Assembly (NCBI RefSeq): GCF_000620705.1
Contig: NZ_KK211170.1
Span: 62,001-126,000 of the forward strand
Length of the DNA: 64,000 nt
Reading direction: 5' to 3'
From: Nocardioides sp. URHA0020
GTDB taxonomy: Bacteria; Actinomycetota; Actinomycetes; Propionibacteriales; Nocardioidaceae
Part shown: in pieces, positions 1 to 8,027 of the stretch
Numbering within the stretch: position 1 is the stretch's first letter
Layout of the letters: every line of letters begins with the position of its first letter
The notes under the pieces: generated by a model
Databases searched by the model: none
The model's input: only the letters and a program-made list of their open reading frames with translations
Told to the model about the DNA's origin: nothing
Program-made: the position numbers and the translations under genes

Positions 1-296
1 AGGGTGATTGCCTGCGACGGGAAACGACATTCACTGAAGATCCAACGTGCGAGCAAAGACCCCTGTGCTGAGACCAGGTGCTCGGACAGCACCGGATCCG
101 AGGCCGTGTCGTCTCGGCCGAATTGGCGCGTGGCTCCTGTATCCCTAGGTCGTGCCACAAACGAGCGTCGGCAGCGAGCGCGGGACCGAAAATGCCACGG
201 TGGACGACAGCGCAGCTTATATCGATGGGAGCATCGGGCCGTAGCGGAGCTTCGCCTGATTGATTCTGCTGCACGCCATCCAGCCTTCTTGCACGA
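1..296. other. Left window edge, no supported gene
   Basis: I see no convincing gene here. The open frames are short, rich in Arg and Ser, lack a ribosome binding site and overlap one another. The stretch lies downstream of the PLD-like gene and probably continues the accessory island beyond the window edge. Confidence 0.4.
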
Positions 297-1457
297 CTAC
301 CCGAAGACTCCCCACGCCCTGCCGCTGGTCATGCGGTAGTCCGAGGTCTGGGCCTGACTGAGCGCCCGGTATCGACGCTTGTCGGTACGGCTCGCAACTC
401 GCATTTCATAGTGGAGGTCCCGTCCAACAGCTACTTTGCTGAACAGTAGGCACGTCTGGTCGTACGTCGCGGGCCACGGAGGGGCGCCCGGCACAGGCAG
501 CGTCAGCACGTCCATCGAGTTGTCGCTGAACCGCATGGGCCTCGTTTCAAAAGTCCCGGTCGCCGCGTGCCGAATCGGCACATTGCCGAGCGCTTGGTTG
601 GTGTCGACGCGGCTAGCTGACCGGCCGAAGAAGACTCTTGTCATCGGCGACATCATCAGCTGGTCGCCGGCCTGATTCGGTCCGCGGTTCTTATGTAGGT
701 TTCCCGTCTCAATCCAAAGGTGGTTCGCCACGCGCAGGGCGTGCAGTCTCTCAGGAGTTACGCCCCTGCGGTTCGTGGTAACAACCTCACTCGGGTCCGT
801 GTCGTCCTCGGTCGGGATCGCCCGACGAACGGCTTCCGCCTTGTAGCGGGCGTGGTAGTCAGAGTGGATGGATCGCCATGGTGTCGCTGATCGCCACACT
901 CCCTGAAACCAGGTGACGTTGCGGTCCAGTACCTCCCAGAGCAGCTGTTCTTCGGCGACCAATGGGTTGACGACTTCTGCGATGGAACCCACTTCGGCTC
1001 CGCCAACGAGCCCGTTACGGGATAAATTCCCCGACCCATGGACCGCCGACCGCAAGTCCGCCCCGTAGGCGAAGGTCGCTTTGGGATGCCAAGGGGTGCG
1101 CGGGATGCATCCGACTTTCCCTACGACCGTACGGCCGTCATAGATACGCACGTTGCTGCCAGGTATTGCAGCGAGCCGGTCGAGCGCGGTCGGCTGCGTG
1201 CGGAGCCAGTCGATGCCCACCAGGAACCTCTTGGCTGCAACCGACCAGTGGCGACGGGCACGGTCATTGTTATCCATCGAATCCAACAGCACCGTGACGC
1301 CAGAATCGGTCGCGTACGCGACAGCCACGTCGACATTAGCGACCCCGGGCGTGATCATCATCTCTTGAAGCGCCGCTGCGTGATTTCCGTCGTTGGGCTG
1401 GTGAATGAAGCGGTACTTAAGCACGTCAGTCGCCTCTCGTGTCTTCGACGTGCTCAT
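297..1457 (-). CDS. PLD-fold (HKD) nuclease-like protein
   Basis: This 386-residue protein carries one HKD-type phospholipase D signature. A His-Pro-Lys motif near residue 125 (WHPKATFAYG) is followed about 13 residues later by the paired element GSGNLSRNGL. Known PLD-fold nucleases with one HKD per chain, such as BfiI and NgoFVII, work as dimers on DNA or phosphodiesters, so DNA cleavage is the likeliest role. No signal peptide or membrane segment is visible. It lies last on the minus strand after the methyltransferase, helicase and GIY-YIG genes, about 375 bp downstream of the GIY-YIG gene, so it may be transcribed with them or from its own promoter. Base composition is less GC-biased than in the housekeeping genes to the right, as expected for acquired DNA. 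The PLD fold is well supported; the defence role is inferred from neighbours. Confidence 0.75.
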   Translation of the reverse strand: MSTSKTREATDVLKYRFIHQPNDGNHAAALQEMMITPGVANVDVAVAYATDSGVTVLLDSMDNNDRARRHWSVAAKRFLVGIDWLRTQPTALDRLAAIPGSNVRIYDGRTVVGKVGCIPRTPWHPKATFAYGADLRSAVHGSGNLSRNGLVGGAEVGSIAEVVNPLVAEEQLLWEVLDRNVTWFQGVWRSATPWRSIHSDYHARYKAEAVRRAIPTEDDTDPSEVVTTNRRGVTPERLHALRVANHLWIETGNLHKNRGPNQAGDQLMMSPMTRVFFGRSASRVDTNQALGNVPIRHAATGTFETRPMRFSDNSMDVLTLPVPGAPPWPATYDQTCLLFSKVAVGRDLHYEMRVASRTDKRRYRALSQAQTSDYRMTSGRAWGVFG

Positions 1458-1832
1458 GTAAGCGTGATGACCGCTCCCTGTACCAGCATTTGGCGAAATT
1501 CGTGGCTACGACCTGTCCCACAGAGCCGAGGCGCGGCCGGTCGCGAGTGACGGCACGGCACCCTCCGCATGGTGCATCGAATTCTCCACCGGCACACCGG
1601 ACAGGTCGGTGATCGGGCCGTTGATCGCCGGTGCACCGTTCTTCCGCAGTGAAGACTCGTCGCCCCGTCCCTACACGGTCATCAACCTTGCCGGCGTACT
1701 GCAGCACAAGGAGTCCCGCGCCCGCCGAGCGGCCGAGGCGCCCACTTCCACTTCCCGGCTCGGACCGACTCTGCGCCTGGCACGTCTTCAGATCTGATCG
1801 CTGATAAGAACGGGTGCCCGCGACCAGCCGAT
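1458..1832. other. Gap between PLD-like and GIY-YIG genes; possible gene fragment
   Basis: There is no complete gene here. A plus-strand frame is open from about 1468 to the TGA at 1797 and reads like ordinary protein in its middle (for example AGAPFFRSEDSS and PYTVINLAGVLQ), but it has no good start and matches no family I know. It may be the tail of a degraded gene. The minus-strand frame here is almost pure Arg/Ser/Gly and looks non-coding. Confidence 0.3.
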
Positions 1833-3023
1833 CTAGCTTCGCGCTCTCAGTCGAGCCGAGGCGGCGTCGTAAACGAGGTTGACGATTCCACCGGAGATGA
1901 TCAGCTCGACGGCTTGATCGATGATCGGCAGCGGAACGACGAACCACTCGGACGGGTCGTAGTCCCGACCGTTTCGGTCGATCTGAGTGATATCGAGACG
2001 CACCTCTGTGAATACGCGGTGTACCAGGTTTTCCAGCGCCGATGCTCGCAGATTGTAAGCACGGTAGGCGGCGGCGACCTCCACAGGGGCCATCAGGAAG
2101 GTCGGTGAATTCCCCGCGTTCTTGATCCGCTGCTCGACTGATCCGCGGGAAAACCCAATCTTGTGTAGATCCTTGATCCGGCAGATCTGCGGGTCCTTGC
2201 TCAGTGAGCGTAGGACGTAAATATATCCGCTGACCTCATCCTCAGCGAGGATTTCCGGTGTTTCGGACCGGGCGACAATCTGACCGTCTTCGTCGCTTAG
2301 CCGGATTGCAAGCGACTGTCGGTACATCGACGACTCGGTGCCGTTCTCGAAGACACAGCGGAGACGTTCCCGTTTGTTCTCGCGTGCCGTCGTCTTCTTG
2401 TACTCGGTCTCTCCAACTTCAGCGATGAACAGCATCACGCCGTTCAGGACGAAGAAGGCGCCCGGCACGATGTGACTCAAGCCGGGATACGGGAGAAGCT
2501 TGCTGGTGCCGTCGCGGAGCTCGGCGTGCTTTTGTTTGAACAGCGGATCGTACTGCTCGAAGTCCTCGGCCGGCTTTCGGCGGGCGGCGTCACCCGTGTC
2601 GAACTGCTGCCGGCGGACGGGCAGGTCGGAGACGTCGAGTAGCCCGGACTCGTCGCCGAGCAGGTCGAGTTCGTCCCCCTCCAGCAGGTCGTCGAGCGAG
2701 CCGGGCGCCTCGGGGATCTCCAGAAGCCCAAACTCATCGAGAGGCTTCAACGCAGCCATCTTCTCCGCACTGGCGAGAATGCCATCGAGTCTCGCGCCCA
2801 GCTTGCGCTCAGCGATCTCGCGGGTCTGTGAGTCCGGAATCCGGCCGTGGCCGCGACGAAACGCCACGATCTCCAGGAACGCACGCTCTAACCGGTCGGT
2901 GGCCGTGACTCTCTTCGGCTTCTCGGGCGCATCGAGCAGACCGTCGACGTCAGCAGCGAGCAGCGCCTCGATGCTGGTCGTGAATTGGAAGTCGACCGGA
3001 CCCACGCTGGCTTCGCCGCTCAT
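1833..3023 (-). CDS. GIY-YIG nuclease-domain protein (T5orf172/MUG113-like)
   Basis: This 396-residue protein has an acidic N-terminal half, with a Leu/Asp-rich patch around residues 110-150, and a C-terminal GIY-YIG-type nuclease domain. The domain begins with SGYIYVLRSL, continues with LHKIGFSRGSVEQRI and has downstream Glu and EWF elements, the order seen in the T5orf172/MUG113 branch. The ATG at 3023 was chosen because it overlaps the helicase stop as ATGA; a longer open frame upstream lies inside the helicase gene. The overlap implies translational coupling to the helicase. GIY-YIG enzymes nick or cut DNA, so this is the best candidate for the cutting subunit of the module. The N-terminal half has no family I recognise and may bind the helicase or methylase. 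Function is inferred from the domain and the operon. Confidence 0.8.
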   Translation of the reverse strand: MSGEASVGPVDFQFTTSIEALLAADVDGLLDAPEKPKRVTATDRLERAFLEIVAFRRGHGRIPDSQTREIAERKLGARLDGILASAEKMAALKPLDEFGLLEIPEAPGSLDDLLEGDELDLLGDESGLLDVSDLPVRRQQFDTGDAARRKPAEDFEQYDPLFKQKHAELRDGTSKLLPYPGLSHIVPGAFFVLNGVMLFIAEVGETEYKKTTARENKRERLRCVFENGTESSMYRQSLAIRLSDEDGQIVARSETPEILAEDEVSGYIYVLRSLSKDPQICRIKDLHKIGFSRGSVEQRIKNAGNSPTFLMAPVEVAAAYRAYNLRASALENLVHRVFTEVRLDITQIDRNGRDYDPSEWFVVPLPIIDQAVELIISGGIVNLVYDAASARLRARS

Positions 3024-4999
3024 GCTTCGCCTGCCATCTGAGCTGCTCGTTGATCTGCGAGGTGCTGCTGCTTCCTCTTCTGCAGGTACAGCAGCACCTC
3101 GGCATAGCGCTTCTCGGTCGGGTCCTCGGTGCGCATTTGAGGCTTCCGCCCGTTGACCTTGGCCCAAACCTGGATCTTCGGGAACAGCGCGAAGGCTTCC
3201 TCGTCGGTGAACTCGACCCGTGTCGCGGTGATCGCGTCCGAGATAATCCGCAAGACGCTCGGGGTGACCGACTTGGACATGACCTCGAAGGCGCGCTGGA
3301 ACGGGTTGACCGAGTCGATCAGGTTGATGTTGATATCGTCGATGTTGACGAACCTCTCGGCCATCTTGATGAAGCGCTTGTCGCCGACCTCGCGGACCTC
3401 GCCGTTCTTGATCACTGAATCCACGACGACCTGCTGCCGGAGCTCCTCGACCTGCGACTCGTCCAAGTCGGGGTATCGCTCGCGGATGATCTTCGGGATC
3501 AGCACCTTGTTAGTGGTTTCCGGATCTGCCGAGCCAGCCGCTGCTCTCGCGAAGGTGTCGTCTTGCAGGATCGTCGCCTTCAGATCATTGAGATCGGTCT
3601 CAACGATTTGCTTGACACGCGCAGTCGACGGTTCCTTGAACCCCTTGATCTTGATGACCCCTGGCGCCATCGGGTCATTGGCGTCGCCGGTGTGCTTGGT
3701 CTTGAACGTGAAGTTCTGCGCCAGAACCTGCTCCATGAGCAGTGACGCCGTTATGGCCTTGAGCATGTTGTTCACCGATACTTTCACCTCGCCCTGGGAG
3801 GCATCAGGCTCGGCGATCAGGTTCGTGAACTGAGCGTGCTCCTTGCCCGGGCTGTCTCGGGTGACGCGGCCGATGATCTGGATGACCTCGGTCAGGGACG
3901 CTCGGTAGCCAACCGTGAGGGCGTGCTCGGCGAACGGCCAGTCGAAGCCTTCCTTCGCCATCCCAAGCGCGAGGATGACATCCACCCCGTCGCGATCTTT
4001 GGAGGCGAACGTGGAGAGGTAGTGCTGGGTGTCGGCACGCTTCTTCTGATCGGTGTCGTCGACGAGATCGGCTAGTCGAATGATCGCCCCGTTGTCGGCC
4101 CGACGGATGCTGATGATCCCGGTGTCGGGGTCGGTGGACTCGACGTGACCGATCGAGTCGATGATGAAACCGACCTCTTCAATCTTGTCCTTCGTGGACT
4201 CGCCCGAGTTCACGTTGGGGATGTGAATGATCGTCTTCTTGCCCAGGTCGAAAACTTCGCCGATCGCATCGGTGTAGCGGCCCTGGTAGAAGTGGTGGCC
4301 AATGCCGAGCGACTTCAGATGCTCGTATCCGTTGAGCTGGTCGTAGTAGTTGAAGGTGACCGGGGTGAACCGCGCCTCCTCCACGGCAGACAGCACCGGC
4401 ACAGAGTCGCCGCGGAAGTAGGAGCCGGTCATCGCAACGATGTGGACGTCGGAGCCGTTCATCACCTCGCGCAGTAGCGCACCGAGGCGGTTGGCTTCGA
4501 TGTCGGCAGACACGTGGTGGAATTCGTCGATCGCAAGAACGGTGCCGTTGAACGCCGCGGGGGCGAGCCTCTCGAACGCGAACCGCAGCGTCGCGTGGGT
4601 GCAGATCAGGACGGCCTCGGGACCGTTCAGGAAGTCAACGAATGCGCCGACCTTGCCCTGCGACGAGCCGGGGTCGCACAGGTTGTGTTCTGGCTTGACC
4701 TCCCAGTCGGCGAAGAATCCGAAATTGGTCAGGCTGGTCGAGGAGAACGACGCGCCGATCGAGCGTTCGGGGACGGCGACGATGACCTTCTTGCGGCCCT
4801 GGTGGTAGAGCTTGTCCAGGGCGACGAACATCAGGGCACGTGACTTGCCCGATGCCGGCGGTGCTTTGACCAGAAGGTGCTGGGCGTCGCGCTGGGCGAA
4901 GACGCGCCGCTGCATCTCTCGCATTCCCATCGCGTCGGTGTTGACCGACGCCCCGGTCTGGGCGTAGGTCACGTCGACGACGTTGAGCAACTTATTCAA
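3020..4999 (-). CDS. DEAD/DEAH-family helicase of the defence module
   Basis: This 659-residue superfamily 2 helicase shows motif I as APPASGKS near residue 50, motif II as DEFH (AIDEFHHV), motif III-like MTGSY, motif V-like GMAKEGFDWP and motif VI as QIIGRVTRDSPGK. It should translocate on or remodel nucleic acid using ATP. The start is a TTG whose bases overlap the methyltransferase stop (TTGA at 4996-4999); its own stop overlaps the GIY-YIG start (ATGA). It is therefore the middle gene of a tightly coupled minus-strand operon. Helicases of this class sit beside methylases and nucleases in restriction-like systems such as type III, type ISP and DISARM. No DrmA or DrmB homologue is present, so it is not a standard DISARM helicase. 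Confidence 0.88.
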   Translation of the reverse strand: MNKLLNVVDVTYAQTGASVNTDAMGMREMQRRVFAQRDAQHLLVKAPPASGKSRALMFVALDKLYHQGRKKVIVAVPERSIGASFSSTSLTNFGFFADWEVKPEHNLCDPGSSQGKVGAFVDFLNGPEAVLICTHATLRFAFERLAPAAFNGTVLAIDEFHHVSADIEANRLGALLREVMNGSDVHIVAMTGSYFRGDSVPVLSAVEEARFTPVTFNYYDQLNGYEHLKSLGIGHHFYQGRYTDAIGEVFDLGKKTIIHIPNVNSGESTKDKIEEVGFIIDSIGHVESTDPDTGIISIRRADNGAIIRLADLVDDTDQKKRADTQHYLSTFASKDRDGVDVILALGMAKEGFDWPFAEHALTVGYRASLTEVIQIIGRVTRDSPGKEHAQFTNLIAEPDASQGEVKVSVNNMLKAITASLLMEQVLAQNFTFKTKHTGDANDPMAPGVIKIKGFKEPSTARVKQIVETDLNDLKATILQDDTFARAAAGSADPETTNKVLIPKIIRERYPDLDESQVEELRQQVVVDSVIKNGEVREVGDKRFIKMAERFVNIDDININLIDSVNPFQRAFEVMSKSVTPSVLRIISDAITATRVEFTDEEAFALFPKIQVWAKVNGRKPQMRTEDPTEKRYAEVLLYLQKRKQQHLADQRAAQMAGEA

Positions 5000-7692
5000 G
5001 TTTGCGCCCCCTCCGGGCTCTCATCAGCGGTCATCGCCTCATACATGGCGAACAGGTCCGACAGTCTTTGCTCGTCGGTCTCGTATCCGCGCTTGGAGTA
5101 GATCGAGTCGACCAGCGCGTCGACCTCAGCGTGGGCTGCGCGCAGGTCGGCCACCATCAGGTCGGGATCGTAGAGCTCCCCAAGGGTCTTCTCGCAGTGA
5201 TACTCGCGGACGTCCAACACTCGCAACGCTGCCACGGTCAACTGCTCCTTGACAGCATCACTCAGCGGAGGGAGGGGAAAGTTGTTGTAGACGATCGTGT
5301 TCGAGTAGCGATAGTCCGTCTTCAACTGGCCACCCACCGACCGCGCCCAGGCCATGTGCATTCGCGACGTCAACAGCGCGAACAGCCAGGGCTCGGCGTC
5401 ATACACGCCGAAAGCCGCATCCGAGATGACTGTGTCTGGGCCGAGGTAGTCGATCGGAATATATTCACGGCGAGCCGACGAAACGCGAGGCACGATGATC
5501 GAGTCCGTGGGCTTGTAGCTGATCTGAACGAACCGGTGCGGCTGGGCAGCAAATGCCGCTGTGCTTTCCGCCTTGCTCGTCGAGCGCTCCGCCGCCACGC
5601 GATCGAATCTCGTGCCGATCGCGGCAATCGACCGTGCCAAACCAGCTTGGCCATCTGGCACCCATAGGCAATAGCGCTCACCGTCGTTGATGAACTCGGA
5701 CGACCCCATATAGCGCTTGATGAACGCCTCGCTACGACCGTCCGCCTCGATCATCTGCCTCCGCTCGTCAGGCGACAAGATGAGACCGCCGCCGTCACGC
5801 GGCATTGATCCGAACACCATGTCCGGCCGAGGGGCTCCCAATGGCTTGCGCCGACGCTCCATCACGACGTCAGCACCATCTGCGAGGTATCCGTTGATGT
5901 TGGTGGCAGCGATTCGGAGGTCGTCGGTGTACAGGTATTTCGGCGACGACGCCTCGTTCCTCAACCCGATCACGGCCACCGTCACGCCCGCGTTGCGCTT
6001 GGCGTTGTTCTCCCACTTGAACGAGGTGTAGGCAAACCCGACCTCGATGCCCTTGGCGAAGATCATCGGAAACATCAGACCGACGTGTTCGCCTTGGGCC
6101 ACCGAGTTGGTCGTCACGAAGGCGAGCGAAGCTTCCGTGCCTTCGATGTAGTCGGCGCCCTTGATGAACCACAGCGCGATGTAGTCGAGGTTCTTCGAGT
6201 ACGGACGTCCCCGGAACACGTAGTCGTAGTCGGCCTTCTGGTCCTTGGCCTGAGTCTTGGCGCCGGCGTACGGCGGGTTGCCGATGAGGTAGATCTCTTC
6301 ATCGCCGTTGTTGGGACACACTGACTGCCACTCGATCCGTGCGGCGTTGGCTTCGCGGATCTGACCGGTCTCCTTGAGCGGGATCAGCGGGATGGAGAGG
6401 TTGAACTTCTCCTTGAACTCGGCGTTCATCTGGTGCTTGGCGATCCACAGGGCGAGGATCGCGACCTCGACGGCGAAGTCGTCGAGTTCGATGCCGTAGA
6501 AGTTCTCGATGTTGATCTTCGACTCGGCGTAGAGCACCTGGTGGTTGACGTCGACCTCGGCGAGCCGCTCCAGGATCGCGTGCTCGATACGTCGCAGCTC
6601 CTTGTAGGCGATGACTAGGAAGTTCCCTGATCCACAGGCAGGGTCGAAGACCTTGATCTCGCTGATCCGGTCCAAGAGTCCCTCAAGCTTCCGCCGCGAG
6701 CCGTACGCAGCGTCGAACTCATCCTTCAGCCCGTTGAGGAACAGAGGCTCGATAGTCTTCAGGATGTTCGGCACCGACGTGTAGTGCTGACCGAGATCGG
6801 AGCGCTTGCCCGGGGTGACGATCGCCTGGAACATCGAGCCGAAGATGTCGGGGTTGATCTCGCGCCAGATTAAGGTGCCGGACTCGATCAGTAACTCGCG
6901 GGCCTTCTTCGTAAATTCCGGGACCCTGTGTTCGGCAGCGATCGTGAACAGCCGTCCGTTGACGTACGGAAACTCTCGAAAGTGCTGCGGCTTGTCGTTG
7001 GCGTGAGGCGTGTCCAGCGCCTTGAAGAGATCGGTCAGGAAGTCCGAGACGTCGGATCCGTCGGCCTGGGTGTGGCTGCCGACCGCAGTGGTGAACTGAT
7101 TCTGACCGAAGATGCCGGTGTCCTCGGCGAAGAAGCAGAACAACAGCCGGGTGAAGAAAACGTTGAGGGAGTGTCTCCCGAAGGGGTCGCCGAGGATCTC
7201 AGGGTTCGCGGCGAGCAGCTCGTCGAAGAGCTTGCCCATCCGCTCCGCGGCCTTTACGTCAGCGTGCGCCTCAGCGACGTACTGCGCCTTCTCCATGCCG
7301 GCCCAGGGCAGGAAGAACGTGAAGTATTGGTGGATGTCGGCGATCGGCACCATCAGGTTCTCGCCGGTCTTCGTGTCGACGGCGAGCAACTCCACGTAGT
7401 CGGTGACGATGACGAAGCGCGGCCGGTAGCGCACCACTGCTGGGGCTGTCCGAAGCTCCTCGATGACGGCCAGCGGGTCGCAAGTCGTTTCCTTGAAGTA
7501 GACGACGTTCTTCTGTGCGACCTCGGTCGCAGGGTCGTCGGCAACATTGAGAGATCCATTGCGCAGGCGCGTGACGTTGCCCTGCGAGCGGCCGTATGCG
7601 AGCAGCAATTCGAAGATGAACTCGCGGTCATACGACGGCTGACCGCCGAGCGGAGCGACCCGCTCCTCGACCGCCTTCAGGTTGAGCTTCAC
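4996..7692 (-). CDS. MmeI-like N6-adenine DNA methyltransferase
   Basis: This 898-residue class I SAM-dependent DNA methyltransferase resembles MmeI/type IIL enzymes. Seen directly: SAM motif I FDPACGSGNF near residue 350, catalytic motif IV IGNPPYAG near residue 475 (NPPY, adenine-N6 type), an N-terminal region containing RPRFVIVTDYVELL as in MmeI-type N-domains, a helical spacer, and a C-terminal region likely to hold target recognition. I do not see the usual PD-(D/E)xK signature in the N-domain, so it may methylate without cutting. It is the first gene of the minus-strand module and overlaps the helicase by TTGA. The start at 7692 fits the family length. Expected role: mark host DNA so that the helicase and nuclease partners spare it. 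Confidence 0.88.
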   Translation of the reverse strand: MKLNLKAVEERVAPLGGQPSYDREFIFELLLAYGRSQGNVTRLRNGSLNVADDPATEVAQKNVVYFKETTCDPLAVIEELRTAPAVVRYRPRFVIVTDYVELLAVDTKTGENLMVPIADIHQYFTFFLPWAGMEKAQYVAEAHADVKAAERMGKLFDELLAANPEILGDPFGRHSLNVFFTRLLFCFFAEDTGIFGQNQFTTAVGSHTQADGSDVSDFLTDLFKALDTPHANDKPQHFREFPYVNGRLFTIAAEHRVPEFTKKARELLIESGTLIWREINPDIFGSMFQAIVTPGKRSDLGQHYTSVPNILKTIEPLFLNGLKDEFDAAYGSRRKLEGLLDRISEIKVFDPACGSGNFLVIAYKELRRIEHAILERLAEVDVNHQVLYAESKINIENFYGIELDDFAVEVAILALWIAKHQMNAEFKEKFNLSIPLIPLKETGQIREANAARIEWQSVCPNNGDEEIYLIGNPPYAGAKTQAKDQKADYDYVFRGRPYSKNLDYIALWFIKGADYIEGTEASLAFVTTNSVAQGEHVGLMFPMIFAKGIEVGFAYTSFKWENNAKRNAGVTVAVIGLRNEASSPKYLYTDDLRIAATNINGYLADGADVVMERRRKPLGAPRPDMVFGSMPRDGGGLILSPDERRQMIEADGRSEAFIKRYMGSSEFINDGERYCLWVPDGQAGLARSIAAIGTRFDRVAAERSTSKAESTAAFAAQPHRFVQISYKPTDSIIVPRVSSARREYIPIDYLGPDTVISDAAFGVYDAEPWLFALLTSRMHMAWARSVGGQLKTDYRYSNTIVYNNFPLPPLSDAVKEQLTVAALRVLDVREYHCEKTLGELYDPDLMVADLRAAHAEVDALVDSIYSKRGYETDEQRLSDLFAMYEAMTADESPEGAQT

Positions 7693-8027
7693 TATCGAAT
7701 CTTCTCAGTCGTGGGTCGGGTCAGAGGTCACCAGCGCACAGCAGTCTCATATCCCGATCCTGCCAGCAGGGGTCGCCTATCGCCCGACTACTTCTACCGC
7801 ATCCAACCGACATCCCGAGGTCCTCTCCGGTCCGGCCTCCTTGCTCACCCAGCGCCGCGTCCCTCGACACTCACTGACAACCACCAACGGCTCCCAGAAC
7901 CACTCGTCAGATCGCCTGTCTCACCCACCTCAATGAGCGGCACGCATGCTACCAATTTCGGTAACGCAAACCTGCTCTGACCTGCAGGTTTGCCGGTGTC
8001 GACGGTTGTCGAGGGAGGCGTTCTCGG
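7693..8027. other. Divergent intergenic region between methylase module and relaxase
   Basis: This stretch of about 335 bp separates the minus-strand defence operon from the plus-strand relaxase remnant. No gene is supported. It should hold the promoter of the methylase operon, but I cannot assign -35/-10 boxes with confidence. Its clearest structure is the inverted repeat at 7966-7993. Confidence 0.5.
7966..7993. promoter_or_regulatory. Perfect 10-bp inverted repeat upstream of relaxase (oriT or operator candidate)
   Basis: GCAAACCTGC and its exact complement GCAGGTTTGC are separated by 8 bp. The repeat ends about 35 bp before the relaxase start. Relaxase genes often lie beside the oriT they nick, which contains such inverted repeats, so oriT is one reading. 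An operator or a factor-independent terminator (though without a T-run) are others. Confidence 0.45.

Noticed and set aside
1426..1947. Long minus-strand frame between PLD and GIY-YIG genes
   Set aside because: Composition is almost only Arg, Ser, Gly and Ala, it overlaps both neighbours, and it has no domain or ribosome binding site.
297..7692. Classification of the module as DISARM
   Set aside because: A PLD protein, helicase and methylase are present, but there is no DrmA-type second helicase and no DUF1998 DrmB, and the methylase is MmeI-like. The GIY-YIG partner is not a DISARM component.
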